NCBI GenBank assembly: GCA_049472395.1
Contig: JBLIRR010000021.1
Coordinates: 1-64,000, forward strand
Source of the DNA: JBLIRR01 sp049472395
GTDB lineage: Bacteria; SZUA-182; DTGQ01; JBLIRR01
Direction of reading: 5' to 3'
DNA: 64,000 bases
Shown here piece after piece: positions 1-6,434 of the stretch (positions are counted from its first letter, which is position 1; every line of letters starts with the position of its first letter). A model generated the notes under the pieces. It was not told where the DNA came from. It ran no database searches and saw only the letters and a list, made by a program, of their open reading frames with translations. The translations under genes were made by a program, and so were the position numbers.

Positions 1-56
1 GTATGATCCGAATTGCTATGATTCAATTAATGCTCAGGAGATTGGCACCAGCATGA

Positions 57-741
57 AATATTTTTCAGACAGGCTCTAAAATCATCAAGGTAATAGATGA
101 AATCGCGTTTCAAACTAATCTATTGGCTCTCAATGCAGCGGTGGAAGCAGCCCGTGCAGGAAAACACGGCAAAGGATTCGCCGTCGTAGCCGAGGAAGTA
201 AGGAATCTTGCCGGGCGCAGTGCCAAGACAGCTAAGGAAACAGCAAAGCTGATAGAAGGTTCAGTGAAAAAGACAGAAAACGGTACAGAGATAGCCAAGA
301 AAACAGCTGAGGCCTTAAATGAAATTCTCTCTGGTGTCACGAAGGCATCAGATCTGGTGGGAGAGATTGCTGCGGCTTCAAATGACCAGGCCCAGGGGAT
401 CAGCCAGGTCAATCAAGGGCTTAGCCAGATTGATCAAGTTACCTAGCAGGCTACCGCCAATGCAGAAGAAGGCGCCTCGGCTGCCGAGGAGCTTTCCGGC
501 CAGGCTATTCAATTGAGAGAGCTTCTGCAGCATTTTAAACTCAAGAATCAACATTACCAATATTCAGCTCCTGTGCGTGAAGCTGCCATGTCTTCAAAAT
601 TCCGTCAACTTCCCAGCGCAGACAAGCTCGAAAAAAAGACAGGTATCGGGCATTCCCTATGGGAAAAAAGAGGGAGGGGTGATCAATGTTGATCCTCAAA
701 AAGTCATTCCTCTTGACGACGCAGAATTCGGGAAATATTAA
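57..741 (+). pseudogene. Methyl-accepting chemotaxis protein remnant (signalling domain)
   Basis: The reading frame carries the highly conserved MCP hairpin tip (IDEIAFQTNLLALNAAVEAA, about 93-150) and the following methylation-helix pattern, so this is the cytoplasmic signalling half of a chemoreceptor that would talk to CheA/CheW. Three lesions are visible. An in-frame TGA at 54-56 cuts off everything upstream, with no sensor domain before it. An amber TAG at 444-446 sits where a Gln is expected (VT-stop-QATANAEEGASAAEEL). A frameshift between about 620 and 675 moves the expected C-terminal tail (VIPLDDAEFGKY, 703-738) into another frame, ending at TAA 739-741. The remaining 107-codon frame cannot make a working receptor. 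Sequencing error is a less likely alternative because several lesions coincide. Confidence 0.85.
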
Positions 742-756
742 TATCACATGAAGATG

Positions 757-790
757 AGGGCGGCCTTGTGAAAGGCCGCCCTTTATTTAT
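757..790. terminator. Intrinsic terminator between convergent genes
   Basis: A perfect 11-bp stem (agggcggcctt, 757-767, with aaggccgccct, 772-782) has a 4-base loop and a T-rich tail on the plus strand. It lies just after the chemoreceptor remnant and just before the 3' end of the minus-strand gene at 808, so it may serve both directions. Confidence 0.85.
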
Positions 791-807
791 AAATATTATA
801 ATTCAGT

Positions 808-1557
808 TTAAAAATATCCATATCCATAATAGGGACGAGAATTGCTATAACTGAGCGGATATGCCCCATAACCGGAATATATGCCATAGCCACCCGTATA
901 GCCAGGATAAGTGTAGCTACTATATCCAAAAGGATAACCGCTCCCATACCCATAACCTCCGAGTCCGAGGGATGAGTATGCCAAAGCAAGCCCTGTTCCC
1001 ATGGTATAAGGATTTTGCAATAGGCTCATTGATAGAAGTGACGTCACATTTGGTCTGCTCACACTATATTGATATCCCTGGCCAAACGCATTTCCGGCAA
1101 TAGATGATTGTGTATCATATCCATATGTGGGAGTTACTACAGGAGCCTGACCGGTCACAAAGGGCCCATAAGAGGCTGAGCCGAGTGGACTTCCTATACC
1201 TCCGTATACAGGTGCCCATATTGTTCCCATTCCAATGCCAGTCGTTGAATAACTTACGGAAGCTCCTGTCAATGGGTCATAGTAGTTATATCCTCTGCCC
1301 GTTTCTCCATATCCTACATCCGGACCAAAAGTATATTGCTGCATGATCCCTCCCCAGCCAGTTGTCGCTACATCCTGTTGAAACCAATCTGCATTCCGGA
1401 TAATTGTACTCTCGTTGCCCGATGATAAGGTATTCGTTTGATTACCTGTACGAATTGCACTATCTGCTGCCACTGCGCTTTGTATGCCAAGAACGAGTGC
1501 GTATGCTAAAATGAAAAAAATAATTGTTACTACGCTGATTATTTTTTTATTTCTCAT
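808..1557 (-). CDS. Exported Gly/Tyr/Ser-rich protein of unknown function
   Basis: A 249-residue protein with a clear Sec signal peptide (basic start, hydrophobic stretch, cleavage probably after SAVAA near residue 31). The middle has WFQQDV and TTGWGG segments. The last ~60 residues are low complexity, built from repeated G-Y, S-G-Y and Y-P-G steps with almost no charge. No enzymatic motif or known domain is visible. Such Gly/Tyr-rich tails occur in surface, matrix or phase-separating proteins, but that is only analogy. Start chosen at 1557 because GGGAGGGG lies just upstream. It stands alone, followed by the terminator at 757-790, and neighbours the exported paralogue array, so it may belong to the same cell-surface programme. 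Confidence 0.75.
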   Translation of the reverse strand: MRNKKIISVVTIIFFILAYALVLGIQSAVAADSAIRTGNQTNTLSSGNESTIIRNADWFQQDVATTGWGGIMQQYTFGPDVGYGETGRGYNYYDPLTGASVSYSTTGIGMGTIWAPVYGGIGSPLGSASYGPFVTGQAPVVTPTYGYDTQSSIAGNAFGQGYQYSVSRPNVTSLLSMSLLQNPYTMGTGLALAYSSLGLGGYGYGSGYPFGYSSYTYPGYTGGYGIYSGYGAYPLSYSNSRPYYGYGYF

Positions 1558-1811
1558 TTTATTCCCCTCCCTGCCGTGTGTGCGGCATTAAAACATAACA
1601 TATTTTAATTTAATCTTACTCTTGTTTTTTATTTACAGATGAAAACAAAAAATCTTTCATTTATTGTTTAAAATTTTTAGGTACATACCATGTAACCCTA
1701 TGTTCTCGGAACACAAGGGTTCATATTATACCATTAGTGAATATGGTGTGCTGATTGTATTTACGCTGATTTGAAAAGAAATTATAGGTGAGGTTAAAAT
1801 TCGGGATAAAA

Positions 1812-1869
1812 AAAGCACAAGGCATAGAGTGGAGGGGTAGAAAAATTATGATCTTATGCCTTGTGCTTT
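1812..1869. repeat. Perfect 15-bp inverted repeat with 28-base loop
   Basis: Arms aaagcacaaggcata (1812-1826) and tatgccttgtgcttt (1855-1869) match perfectly. The loop contains ggaggggtag. It lies downstream of the six-gene array on the minus strand. Function unknown; it could be a terminator, an mRNA-protecting stem-loop or a small mobile palindrome. Confidence 0.7.
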
Positions 1870-1892
1870 ATACTATCTGCGTCAAGTTACCC

Positions 1893-1917
1893 TTCACTGC
1901 CCCAAAAAGGCAGTGAA
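1893..1917 (-). terminator. Hairpin after the six-gene array
   Basis: Nine-bp stem TTCACTGCC / GGCAGTGAA with a 7-base loop begins about 15 bases after the stop codon of the last array gene on the minus strand. No long T tract follows, so it may act with the 1812-1869 stem-loop. Confidence 0.5.
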
Positions 1918-1931
1918 TTATCACCTACTGC

Positions 1932-2513
1932 CTAAAAAGGAGTTATAGGTGGTAACCCGAGTATCTGAGACGCTGTCAACAAATCAAGAAAGGCTTGTCC
2001 GCTGATGCCATAGGTGAGGGCATAAGTGGAGTTTGCCGTTGCTATAAAAAAAGGTGCCGGGTCTATTGGTTTTAAAAGGCTCCATGTCCCAAGAAAGGTA
2101 ACGGGATTTGGAACACCCGTTACAGGATCTTGCAGATAGGGGGGTGGCCAGCTATTAAGACCATAAGCGCTGTCAAAATATAAGAGTCCCCCCCCGATTG
2201 TAGCTGGTGTATTATACAGTGCCCAGAGTGCAGTTTGACTTGGCTCCCATATCAAGCATGGCTGTACCGGAAGTATAGTATCCTTTGTGAGAGCACCCAC
2301 GAGGGGAGTAGGTAATCCCGTTGCGGGATTCGTTGGCGATATGCCAGGTAAATACAAAGGCCAAAGGACATTATACGGGGGCATAATTTGCCAATATTGC
2401 GCATTAGCCGATGGTAGTATAAACAAACCAGAGGTGCTTGACAGGATAAAGCCGAAGGTAAAAAAAGATATCATAAATATTAATATGCCTATCGATTTCC
2501 ATCTTTTACACAT
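1932..2513 (-). CDS. Exported Pro/Trp-rich paralogue, array copy A
   Basis: A 193-residue exported protein, the last of six tandem relatives. An unusually long signal region (about residues 1-38) ends near SANAQ. The mature part opens with the family signature W-x-x-MPPYNVLWPL, followed by P-TPLV, the T-ILPVQP motif, YNTP, GGGLLYFD, a WPPPYLQDPVTG segment, and a C-terminal GLPP. This copy pairs most closely with copy E (4491-5078): both have the long leader, GxGQxFLDLLTAxQI and a similar tail. One Cys lies in the ILPVQPC segment, so no disulfide network is likely. No known domain or catalytic motif is recognised. It is 36 bp from copy B and probably co-transcribed with B and C. Confidence 0.8.
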   Translation of the reverse strand: MCKRWKSIGILIFMISFFTFGFILSSTSGLFILPSANAQYWQIMPPYNVLWPLYLPGISPTNPATGLPTPLVGALTKDTILPVQPCLIWEPSQTALWALYNTPATIGGGLLYFDSAYGLNSWPPPYLQDPVTGVPNPVTFLGTWSLLKPIDPAPFFIATANSTYALTYGISGQAFLDLLTASQILGLPPITPF

Positions 2514-2549
2514 AAATTTTTCCTCCTCATCGTCAAAATTGTTATATTT

Positions 2550-3122
2550 TTATATTGCGCCTGGAAAATCTACAAGACCAAAAAGATCAGTGAATGACAA
2601 TAATGAGGCTGGATTAACACCAAGGGCTCCTCCGTATGCAAGCAAATAGTTAATGTTACCCAACTCCACAAGATACCGCGCTTCTTTGAGCAAGGGAATT
2701 GATAATAATGAATAGGCAATAGGCAGAGTAATCGGTACTGGAGCACCTGCCGCATCAAGGAAGCTAGGAGGCGGCCAGGCATTCATGCCATAATATACAT
2801 CGAAAAACACTACTCCGGTGGGGCCATTATAGAAAAGCCAGGGTGGTACTATACCCATTGTCCATTCATATGCATTGGGATTTAAACCCATAACAGGCTG
2901 AACCGGCAAAACAGTATTGGAGGAAAGTTCCGTCAATAATGGTGTAGGAGCTCCGGTAAAGGGGTCCGGAGGTGATAAGGCCGGCGAGAAGAGTGGCCAC
3001 AGTATATTGTACGGGGGTAAAGATACCCAGTTTTGAGCTTCAGCCACCGGTGCGAGAAGCATATATGCCAGTGCTATGAAAGAAAAGCAAACCAGTGAAA
3101 TTGAATATATTTTTCTAAGCAT
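2550..3122 (-). CDS. Exported Pro/Trp-rich paralogue, array copy B
   Basis: A 190-residue exported protein with a signal peptide ending around PVAEAQ (residue ~30). The mature start NWVSLPPYNILWPLF carries the family signature, then T-PTPLLTEL, NTVLPVQP, a PPWLFYNGPTGVVFFD segment, and MNAWPPPSFLD. It groups with copy D (3862-4452): both have AEAQNW, PPW(L)xYNGPTGV and a YxLxYG-xxLGxNPxSL segment near the end. There are no cysteines in the mature part as read here. No recognised domain. Spacing of 19 bp to copy C upstream implies a common transcript C-B-A. Function unknown; an extracellular or periplasmic structural role is inference only. Confidence 0.8.
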   Translation of the reverse strand: MLRKIYSISLVCFSFIALAYMLLAPVAEAQNWVSLPPYNILWPLFSPALSPPDPFTGAPTPLLTELSSNTVLPVQPVMGLNPNAYEWTMGIVPPWLFYNGPTGVVFFDVYYGMNAWPPPSFLDAAGAPVPITLPIAYSLLSIPLLKEARYLVELGNINYLLAYGGALGVNPASLLSFTDLFGLVDFPGAI

Positions 3123-3141
3123 TGTCTTTCTCCTCCCATCC

Positions 3142-3720
3142 TTAAATTATTGGTGATGTCAGCGAAGTGAGAGGTGGGAGACCCCAGATCTCCGCTGCGG
3201 TAAGTAAGTTCGATAGAGGTACGCCATATTGATAACTGTAAATAAGATTGCCGAGAGAGACTAAACCCGGATATGTGCTCAAACTCCATGGCGCTATCAA
3301 TGACCATCCCAAAGGCAAGGCAATTGGTGCCGGAGCAGCAGTAACACTATCTAACATATAACTTGGGGGCCAGGGATTCATACCGACATATTGATCCCAG
3401 TATAATAATCCGCCTCCCAAAGCGGCCGGTGTATTGTATAGGAGAAAGGGGAATTCACTATATCCGAGTGGTTGAACAGGATCATATACGAGTGCCGGCT
3501 GGCTAGGGAGGATGGTGTTCTTTGTAACCGAGGTTACCAAAGGAGTCGCGACCCCGCTTACAGGATCTGGGGGTGATAAGGCCGGGGACCAAAGGGGCCA
3601 AAGGATATTATAGGGTGGCATGGCCGACCAGTACTGCGCATTGGCAGATAAAGGAAGAATTAACGCACATGCCGTTATGATAATAAATAGTAAAGTTAAA
3701 GGCTTTTTTCCGCTAAACAT
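3142..3720 (-). CDS. Exported Pro/Trp-rich paralogue, array copy C
   Basis: A 192-residue exported protein, start at 3720 with the Shine-Dalgarno GAGGAGAGG directly upstream. The N-terminus MFSGKK and the sequence just before the start codon are almost identical to those of copy F, its closest relative. The signal peptide ends near LSANAQ (residue ~28). The mature part has MPPYNILWPLWSPALSPPDP, then ATPLV, NTILPSQPAL, YNTPAALGGGLLYWD, NPWPPSYMLD and APAPIALPLGWSL. It is preceded by a 141-bp gap from copy D, longer than the other gaps, so it probably heads a second transcription unit (C-B-A). No enzymatic motif is visible; function unknown. Confidence 0.8.
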   Translation of the reverse strand: MFSGKKPLTLLFIIITACALILPLSANAQYWSAMPPYNILWPLWSPALSPPDPVSGVATPLVTSVTKNTILPSQPALVYDPVQPLGYSEFPFLLYNTPAALGGGLLYWDQYVGMNPWPPSYMLDSVTAAPAPIALPLGWSLIAPWSLSTYPGLVSLGNLIYSYQYGVPLSNLLTAAEIWGLPPLTSLTSPII

Positions 3721-3802
3721 AAATAACCTCTCCTCTTTTAAATCTTTTTATTTATCAATTTATTTGGGATAAGGATTTGCTGCGTGTAAAAAAGAAAATA
3801 AT

Positions 3803-3817
3803 GCACCACCTCCTTCT
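3803..3817 (-). promoter_or_regulatory. Orphan Shine-Dalgarno-like site in the leader of copy C
   Basis: The minus strand reads GAGAAGGAGGTGGTG about 86 bases before the start of copy C, which has its own ribosome-binding site next to the ATG. A GTG follows at once, opening a frame of only about 23 codons. Copy F has an equivalent site at nearly the same distance (5802-5817). It may be an mRNA-stabilising ribosome-binding site, a standby site or a tiny leader ORF. Confidence 0.4.
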
Positions 3818-3861
3818 CTATTTATACCCCTCCATAATTTAAGATTTTAATATGTATTTCT

Positions 3862-4452
3862 TCATAGGGGAGGTAATCCGAATGCCTGGGCAGCGGTCAC
3901 TAATGAGAGAGGATTTATACCCAGGGAATTACCATATCCAAGCATATAGGTTAAATTCGCCAGCTCAAAAAGATAGATTGCCTGAGTTGTAGGCAGTGTT
4001 GTCGGCGTTGGATCAAGGAGGCTAAAACCTGCTGCTAATGTAATAGGAGCAGGGGCCCCAGTCACGGAATCAATCATATAATCTGGCGGCCAACTATTAA
4101 TACCATACAGCGTATCAAAAAATAGGACACCCGTAGGGCCATTATATATGAGCCAGGGTGGTTGAAATCCCATGGGCCACCCAGTATTTGGACCTGCTAA
4201 TGTCCACCAGTCAGGATCATACACAAGCATTGGTTGCATCGGAAGTATTGTACTGCTCGTAAGCTCTGTTATTAATGGCGTAGGGGTACCTGTTACATCT
4301 GGTGGTGAATATAGGGAAGACCAGAGCGGCCATAAGACATTATAGGGTGGCATGGGCACCCAATTTTGGGCCTCAGCCAGAGGGACAGAGGCTAAAATCA
4401 GAGCACAAAAGATAAATAGCACAATTAAAAAATTTTTTCTTTGCTTACACAT
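3862..4452 (-). CDS. Exported Pro/Trp-rich paralogue, array copy D
   Basis: A 196-residue exported protein with a signal peptide ending near PLAEAQ (residue ~29). The mature part reads NWVPMPPYNVLWPLWSS, T-PTPLITELTSSTILPMQPML, PPWLIYNGPTGVLFFD, NSWPPDYMID and APAPITLAAGFSLL, ending in AFGLPPL. Nearest relative is copy B. An AAAGGAGG site lies 11 bases before the ATG, a slightly long spacing; an ATG inside that spacer is out of frame, so 4452 is kept. It is separated from copy E by 38 bp and is the third gene of the likely F-E-D unit. Function unknown. Confidence 0.8.
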   Translation of the reverse strand: MCKQRKNFLIVLFIFCALILASVPLAEAQNWVPMPPYNVLWPLWSSLYSPPDVTGTPTPLITELTSSTILPMQPMLVYDPDWWTLAGPNTGWPMGFQPPWLIYNGPTGVLFFDTLYGINSWPPDYMIDSVTGAPAPITLAAGFSLLDPTPTTLPTTQAIYLFELANLTYMLGYGNSLGINPLSLVTAAQAFGLPPL

Positions 4453-4490
4453 TTCTCACTCATCCTCCTTTCTATTGAACCCTTCATTAA

Positions 4491-5078
4491 CTATAACACA
4501 GGTGGCAGGCCCCATATCTGGGCTGCTGTTAATAGATCAAGGAAGGGCTGACCGTTGATTCCATAGGTAAGAGCATAAGTTGCATTAGCCGTAGGTATCA
4601 GAAATTCCAGATGTGCTAATGAGGTCGGTAATAATAGACTCCAGCTCGAAAGAAAGGTAATTGGGGTTGGAACTCCCGTTACAGGATCTTGTAAATAAGC
4701 TGGCGGCCATGTATTGAGGCCATAATATACATCAAAAAATAATAACCCACCACCGACTGGAGTTGGGGTATTATAAAGAATGAAAGGATCAGGCTGAGTT
4801 GGGTCCCACACTAGAGCTGGCTGTACCGGAAGTATGGTGTTTTTGGTAACTGCATTTACCAAAGGAGTAGCAACGCCCGTAACCGGATCAACCGGTGATA
4901 AGGGAGGAGACCAGAGTGGCCAAAGGACATTATAGGGTGGCATAAGAGCCCATGTCTGAGCCTGACTGGATGAGTTGACAAATAATCCTGACCTGCTTGA
5001 CATAATAAAGGCAGAGATAAATATTACTATGATAAATGTGAATAAGAATAAAGATTTCCTTCTCTTACACATAAACAT
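4491..5078 (-). CDS. Exported Pro/Trp-rich paralogue, array copy E
   Basis: A 195-residue exported protein with a long N-terminal region (MFMCKRRKS, then a hydrophobic helix, then SSRSGLF and a cleavage-like SSQAQ near residue 40). The mature part has TWALMPPYNVLWPLWSPPLS, VATPLV, NTILPVQPALVWDP, YNTPTPVGGGLLFFD, NTWPPAYLQDPVTG and GLPPVL at the end. Copy A is its nearest relative, including the unusual N-terminal extension. An AGGAGGAAA site precedes the ATG. It is 67 bp after copy F and 38 bp before copy D, consistent with one F-E-D transcript. No known domain. Confidence 0.8.
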   Translation of the reverse strand: MFMCKRRKSLFLFTFIIVIFISAFIMSSRSGLFVNSSSQAQTWALMPPYNVLWPLWSPPLSPVDPVTGVATPLVNAVTKNTILPVQPALVWDPTQPDPFILYNTPTPVGGGLLFFDVYYGLNTWPPAYLQDPVTGVPTPITFLSSWSLLLPTSLAHLEFLIPTANATYALTYGINGQPFLDLLTAAQIWGLPPVL

Positions 5079-5145
5079 TTCCTCCTAAGCTTTACGCTTC
5101 AAATTTGTTCATCTATTTAAATGTATTGCGTATCGTTTCAGAATA

Positions 5146-5721
5146 TTAAAATATCGGTGGAGGAAGTGTGGCAAGTGCCGGCAATCCAAAAATATCAGCA
5201 GTAGTTAATAAGCTTGATAAAGGTACGAGATATCGAGAACTGTAAACCAGATTCCCTATGGGTATAACAGGTGCCAAACTGTCTAATTTGGGCGGCAGTA
5301 ATACTGACCAACCAACGGGGAGGGCAATTGGCGCTGGGGCACCGGTTGCTGGATCTAACATATAGCTTGGCGGCCACGCGTTTAAACCATAATAAAGATC
5401 CCAATACAATAATCCACCTCCCAGCGTGGCCGGGGTATTATACAGGAGCCATGGAACGCCGGTGCCTGCGGGCTGGCATGGATCCCATGCCAATGCAGGC
5501 TGGATCGGAAGGATTGTATCCTTAGTAAGTGTAGTTACTACAGGAACAGTTATACCCGTAATCGGGTCAGCCGGGGATAAGGCCGGGGACCAAAGAGGCC
5601 AGAGGACATTGTAAGGCGGCATTGCTGCCCAATATTGGGCTTGGATAGATAAAGGAGTAATGAGAGCGCATGCCACCACGATAGTAAATATTAAAATAAA
5701 ATATTTTTTTCCGCTAAACAT
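5146..5721 (-). CDS. Exported Pro/Trp-rich paralogue, array copy F (first gene)
   Basis: A 191-residue exported protein, first of the six-gene array. MFSGKK start, signal peptide ending near LSIQAQ (residue ~28). The mature part has YWAAMPPYNVLWPLWSPALS, DTILPIQPALAWDP, YNTPATLGGGLLYWD, NAWPPSYMLDPATG and APAPIALPVGWSVL. Very like copy C (3142-3720) in protein and in the 5' leader, where both have AGAGGAGAGGTTATTT before the ATG. The gene follows a 713-bp spacer that should contain its promoter. Beyond that spacer, divergently, lies a two-component pair (6435-9268), a candidate regulator. Function unknown; the lack of conserved Cys, His or Asp clusters argues against an enzyme. Confidence 0.8.
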   Translation of the reverse strand: MFSGKKYFILIFTIVVACALITPLSIQAQYWAAMPPYNVLWPLWSPALSPADPITGITVPVVTTLTKDTILPIQPALAWDPCQPAGTGVPWLLYNTPATLGGGLLYWDLYYGLNAWPPSYMLDPATGAPAPIALPVGWSVLLPPKLDSLAPVIPIGNLVYSSRYLVPLSSLLTTADIFGLPALATLPPPIF

Positions 5722-5801
5722 AAATAACCTCTCCTCTATTAAACTTCTAAACTTTTAAAGTATATAATTTCTTTTTAAAATTAAAATATAGAAAAGCTAC
5801 T

Positions 5802-5817
5802 CTATCACCTCCTTTTT
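5802..5817 (-). promoter_or_regulatory. Orphan extended Shine-Dalgarno site in the leader of copy F
   Basis: The minus strand reads AAAAAGGAGGTGATAGA, an almost perfect complement of the usual 16S rRNA 3' end. It lies about 83 bases before the ATG of copy F, which has its own GAGGAGAGG. The only frame opening here (GTG ATA GAG TAG) is three codons long. Position and distance match the site upstream of copy C. Known stabilising Shine-Dalgarno sites near mRNA 5' ends are a possible model; that is inference. Confidence 0.4.
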
Positions 5818-6213
5818 ATACCTTTTAAATTTTGAATTTACTCCAATGATAAGTGTAATTGGTGTCTGAGACTCTCTATTCCATCGCAACCCTCCTTATC
5901 TTAAATGATTGAAACCATTTTTCTTTTCTTTAGGAGAGGATTTTTTGTTTAGGTTTCAATATACTTTTGGTGTAAATGGATGGCAAAACTTAAACTGACA
6001 TTAGATGCAATTTATGGAAAGACCTACTGACTGCGGATTCTCTTCTTCCCTTTCTCTTTTTTACAAATAGAATGAAATATATGTATAAAATAATAATTGA
6101 TTCTATTAAAACACTTTTTCATTATAATGTCAAATATATATTGTATTTATTTTTTATTGTTTTTTTACGCATCAGACGCTCTTATTCATAAATATATAAG
6201 GAACTGAACAATC

Positions 6214-6228
6214 AAAATTAGAATTGCT
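6214..6228 (+). repeat. Dispersed 15-mer AAAATTAGAATTGCT
   Basis: Exact copy of one arm of the 61-bp hairpin at 52642-52702 and of 33247-33261. It lies in the spacer between the paralogue array and the kinase, flanked here by gaaca and tgttc. Confidence 0.7.
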
Positions 6229-6358
6229 GTTCAAGGCTGATAATGTTTGCAAATTGATGAAAAATGCGGTACTATATTTTACACTCAATAATAATATGAA
6301 GCTTGAAATACGCGGTCAGATTTCTATCGATTGAAGGTCTGCCCAGGGAAAGAGATGT

Positions 6359-6390
6359 CCATGATTGAAGGATGTTTAATCATGGTTTTT
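6359..6390 (+). terminator. Terminator-like stem-loop before the kinase gene
   Basis: Perfect 8-bp stem CCATGATT (6359-6366) / AATCATGG (6378-6385), 11-base loop and five T residues right after it. It lies about 45 bases before the start at 6435. It could attenuate transcription into the two-component operon or be a relic terminator. Confidence 0.4.
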
Positions 6391-6434
6391 CCATAAGGAA
6401 TTCATCGACAGATGAATAAAAGAAAAAAAGGCAG

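Larger units (their letters stand above)
1558..1931. other. 374-bp intergenic spacer with three inverted repeats
   Basis: No gene is seen. It holds an imperfect hairpin at 1694-1721 (AACCCT / AGGGTT enclosing TGTTC / GAACA), a perfect 15-bp inverted repeat at 1812-1826 and 1855-1869 with a 28-base loop, and a 9-bp hairpin at 1893-1901 / 1909-1917 (TTCACTGCC / GGCAGTGAA). The last lies just after the stop of the minus-strand gene at 1932 and probably ends that transcript; it lacks a clean T tract. The 1694-1721 repeat lies upstream of the gene starting at 1557 and could be an operator. Confidence 0.6.
5722..6434. other. 713-bp divergent spacer between array and kinase
   Basis: No gene of convincing length is seen. 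The spacer is AT-rich. It contains the orphan extended Shine-Dalgarno site of copy F (5802-5817), a dispersed 15-mer (AAAATTAGAATTGCT) at 6214-6228, and a terminator-like stem-loop at 6359-6390 just before the kinase gene. Promoters for both divergent units must lie here, but I cannot place them with confidence and see no sigma-54 consensus. Confidence 0.6.

Noticed and set aside
42..60. TTGGCAC resembling a sigma-54 -24 element
   Set aside because: No TTGC at the required spacing (TGAA is found), and it is followed by chemoreceptor-derived sequence, not a gene start.
444..446. TAG recoded as an amino acid
   Set aside because: The same gene also has a 5' truncation and a frameshift, and TAG ends several intact genes here, so gene decay is simpler.
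541..747. 68-codon minus-strand frame
   Set aside because: It is antisense to the end of the chemoreceptor remnant, whose conserved tail is on the plus strand.
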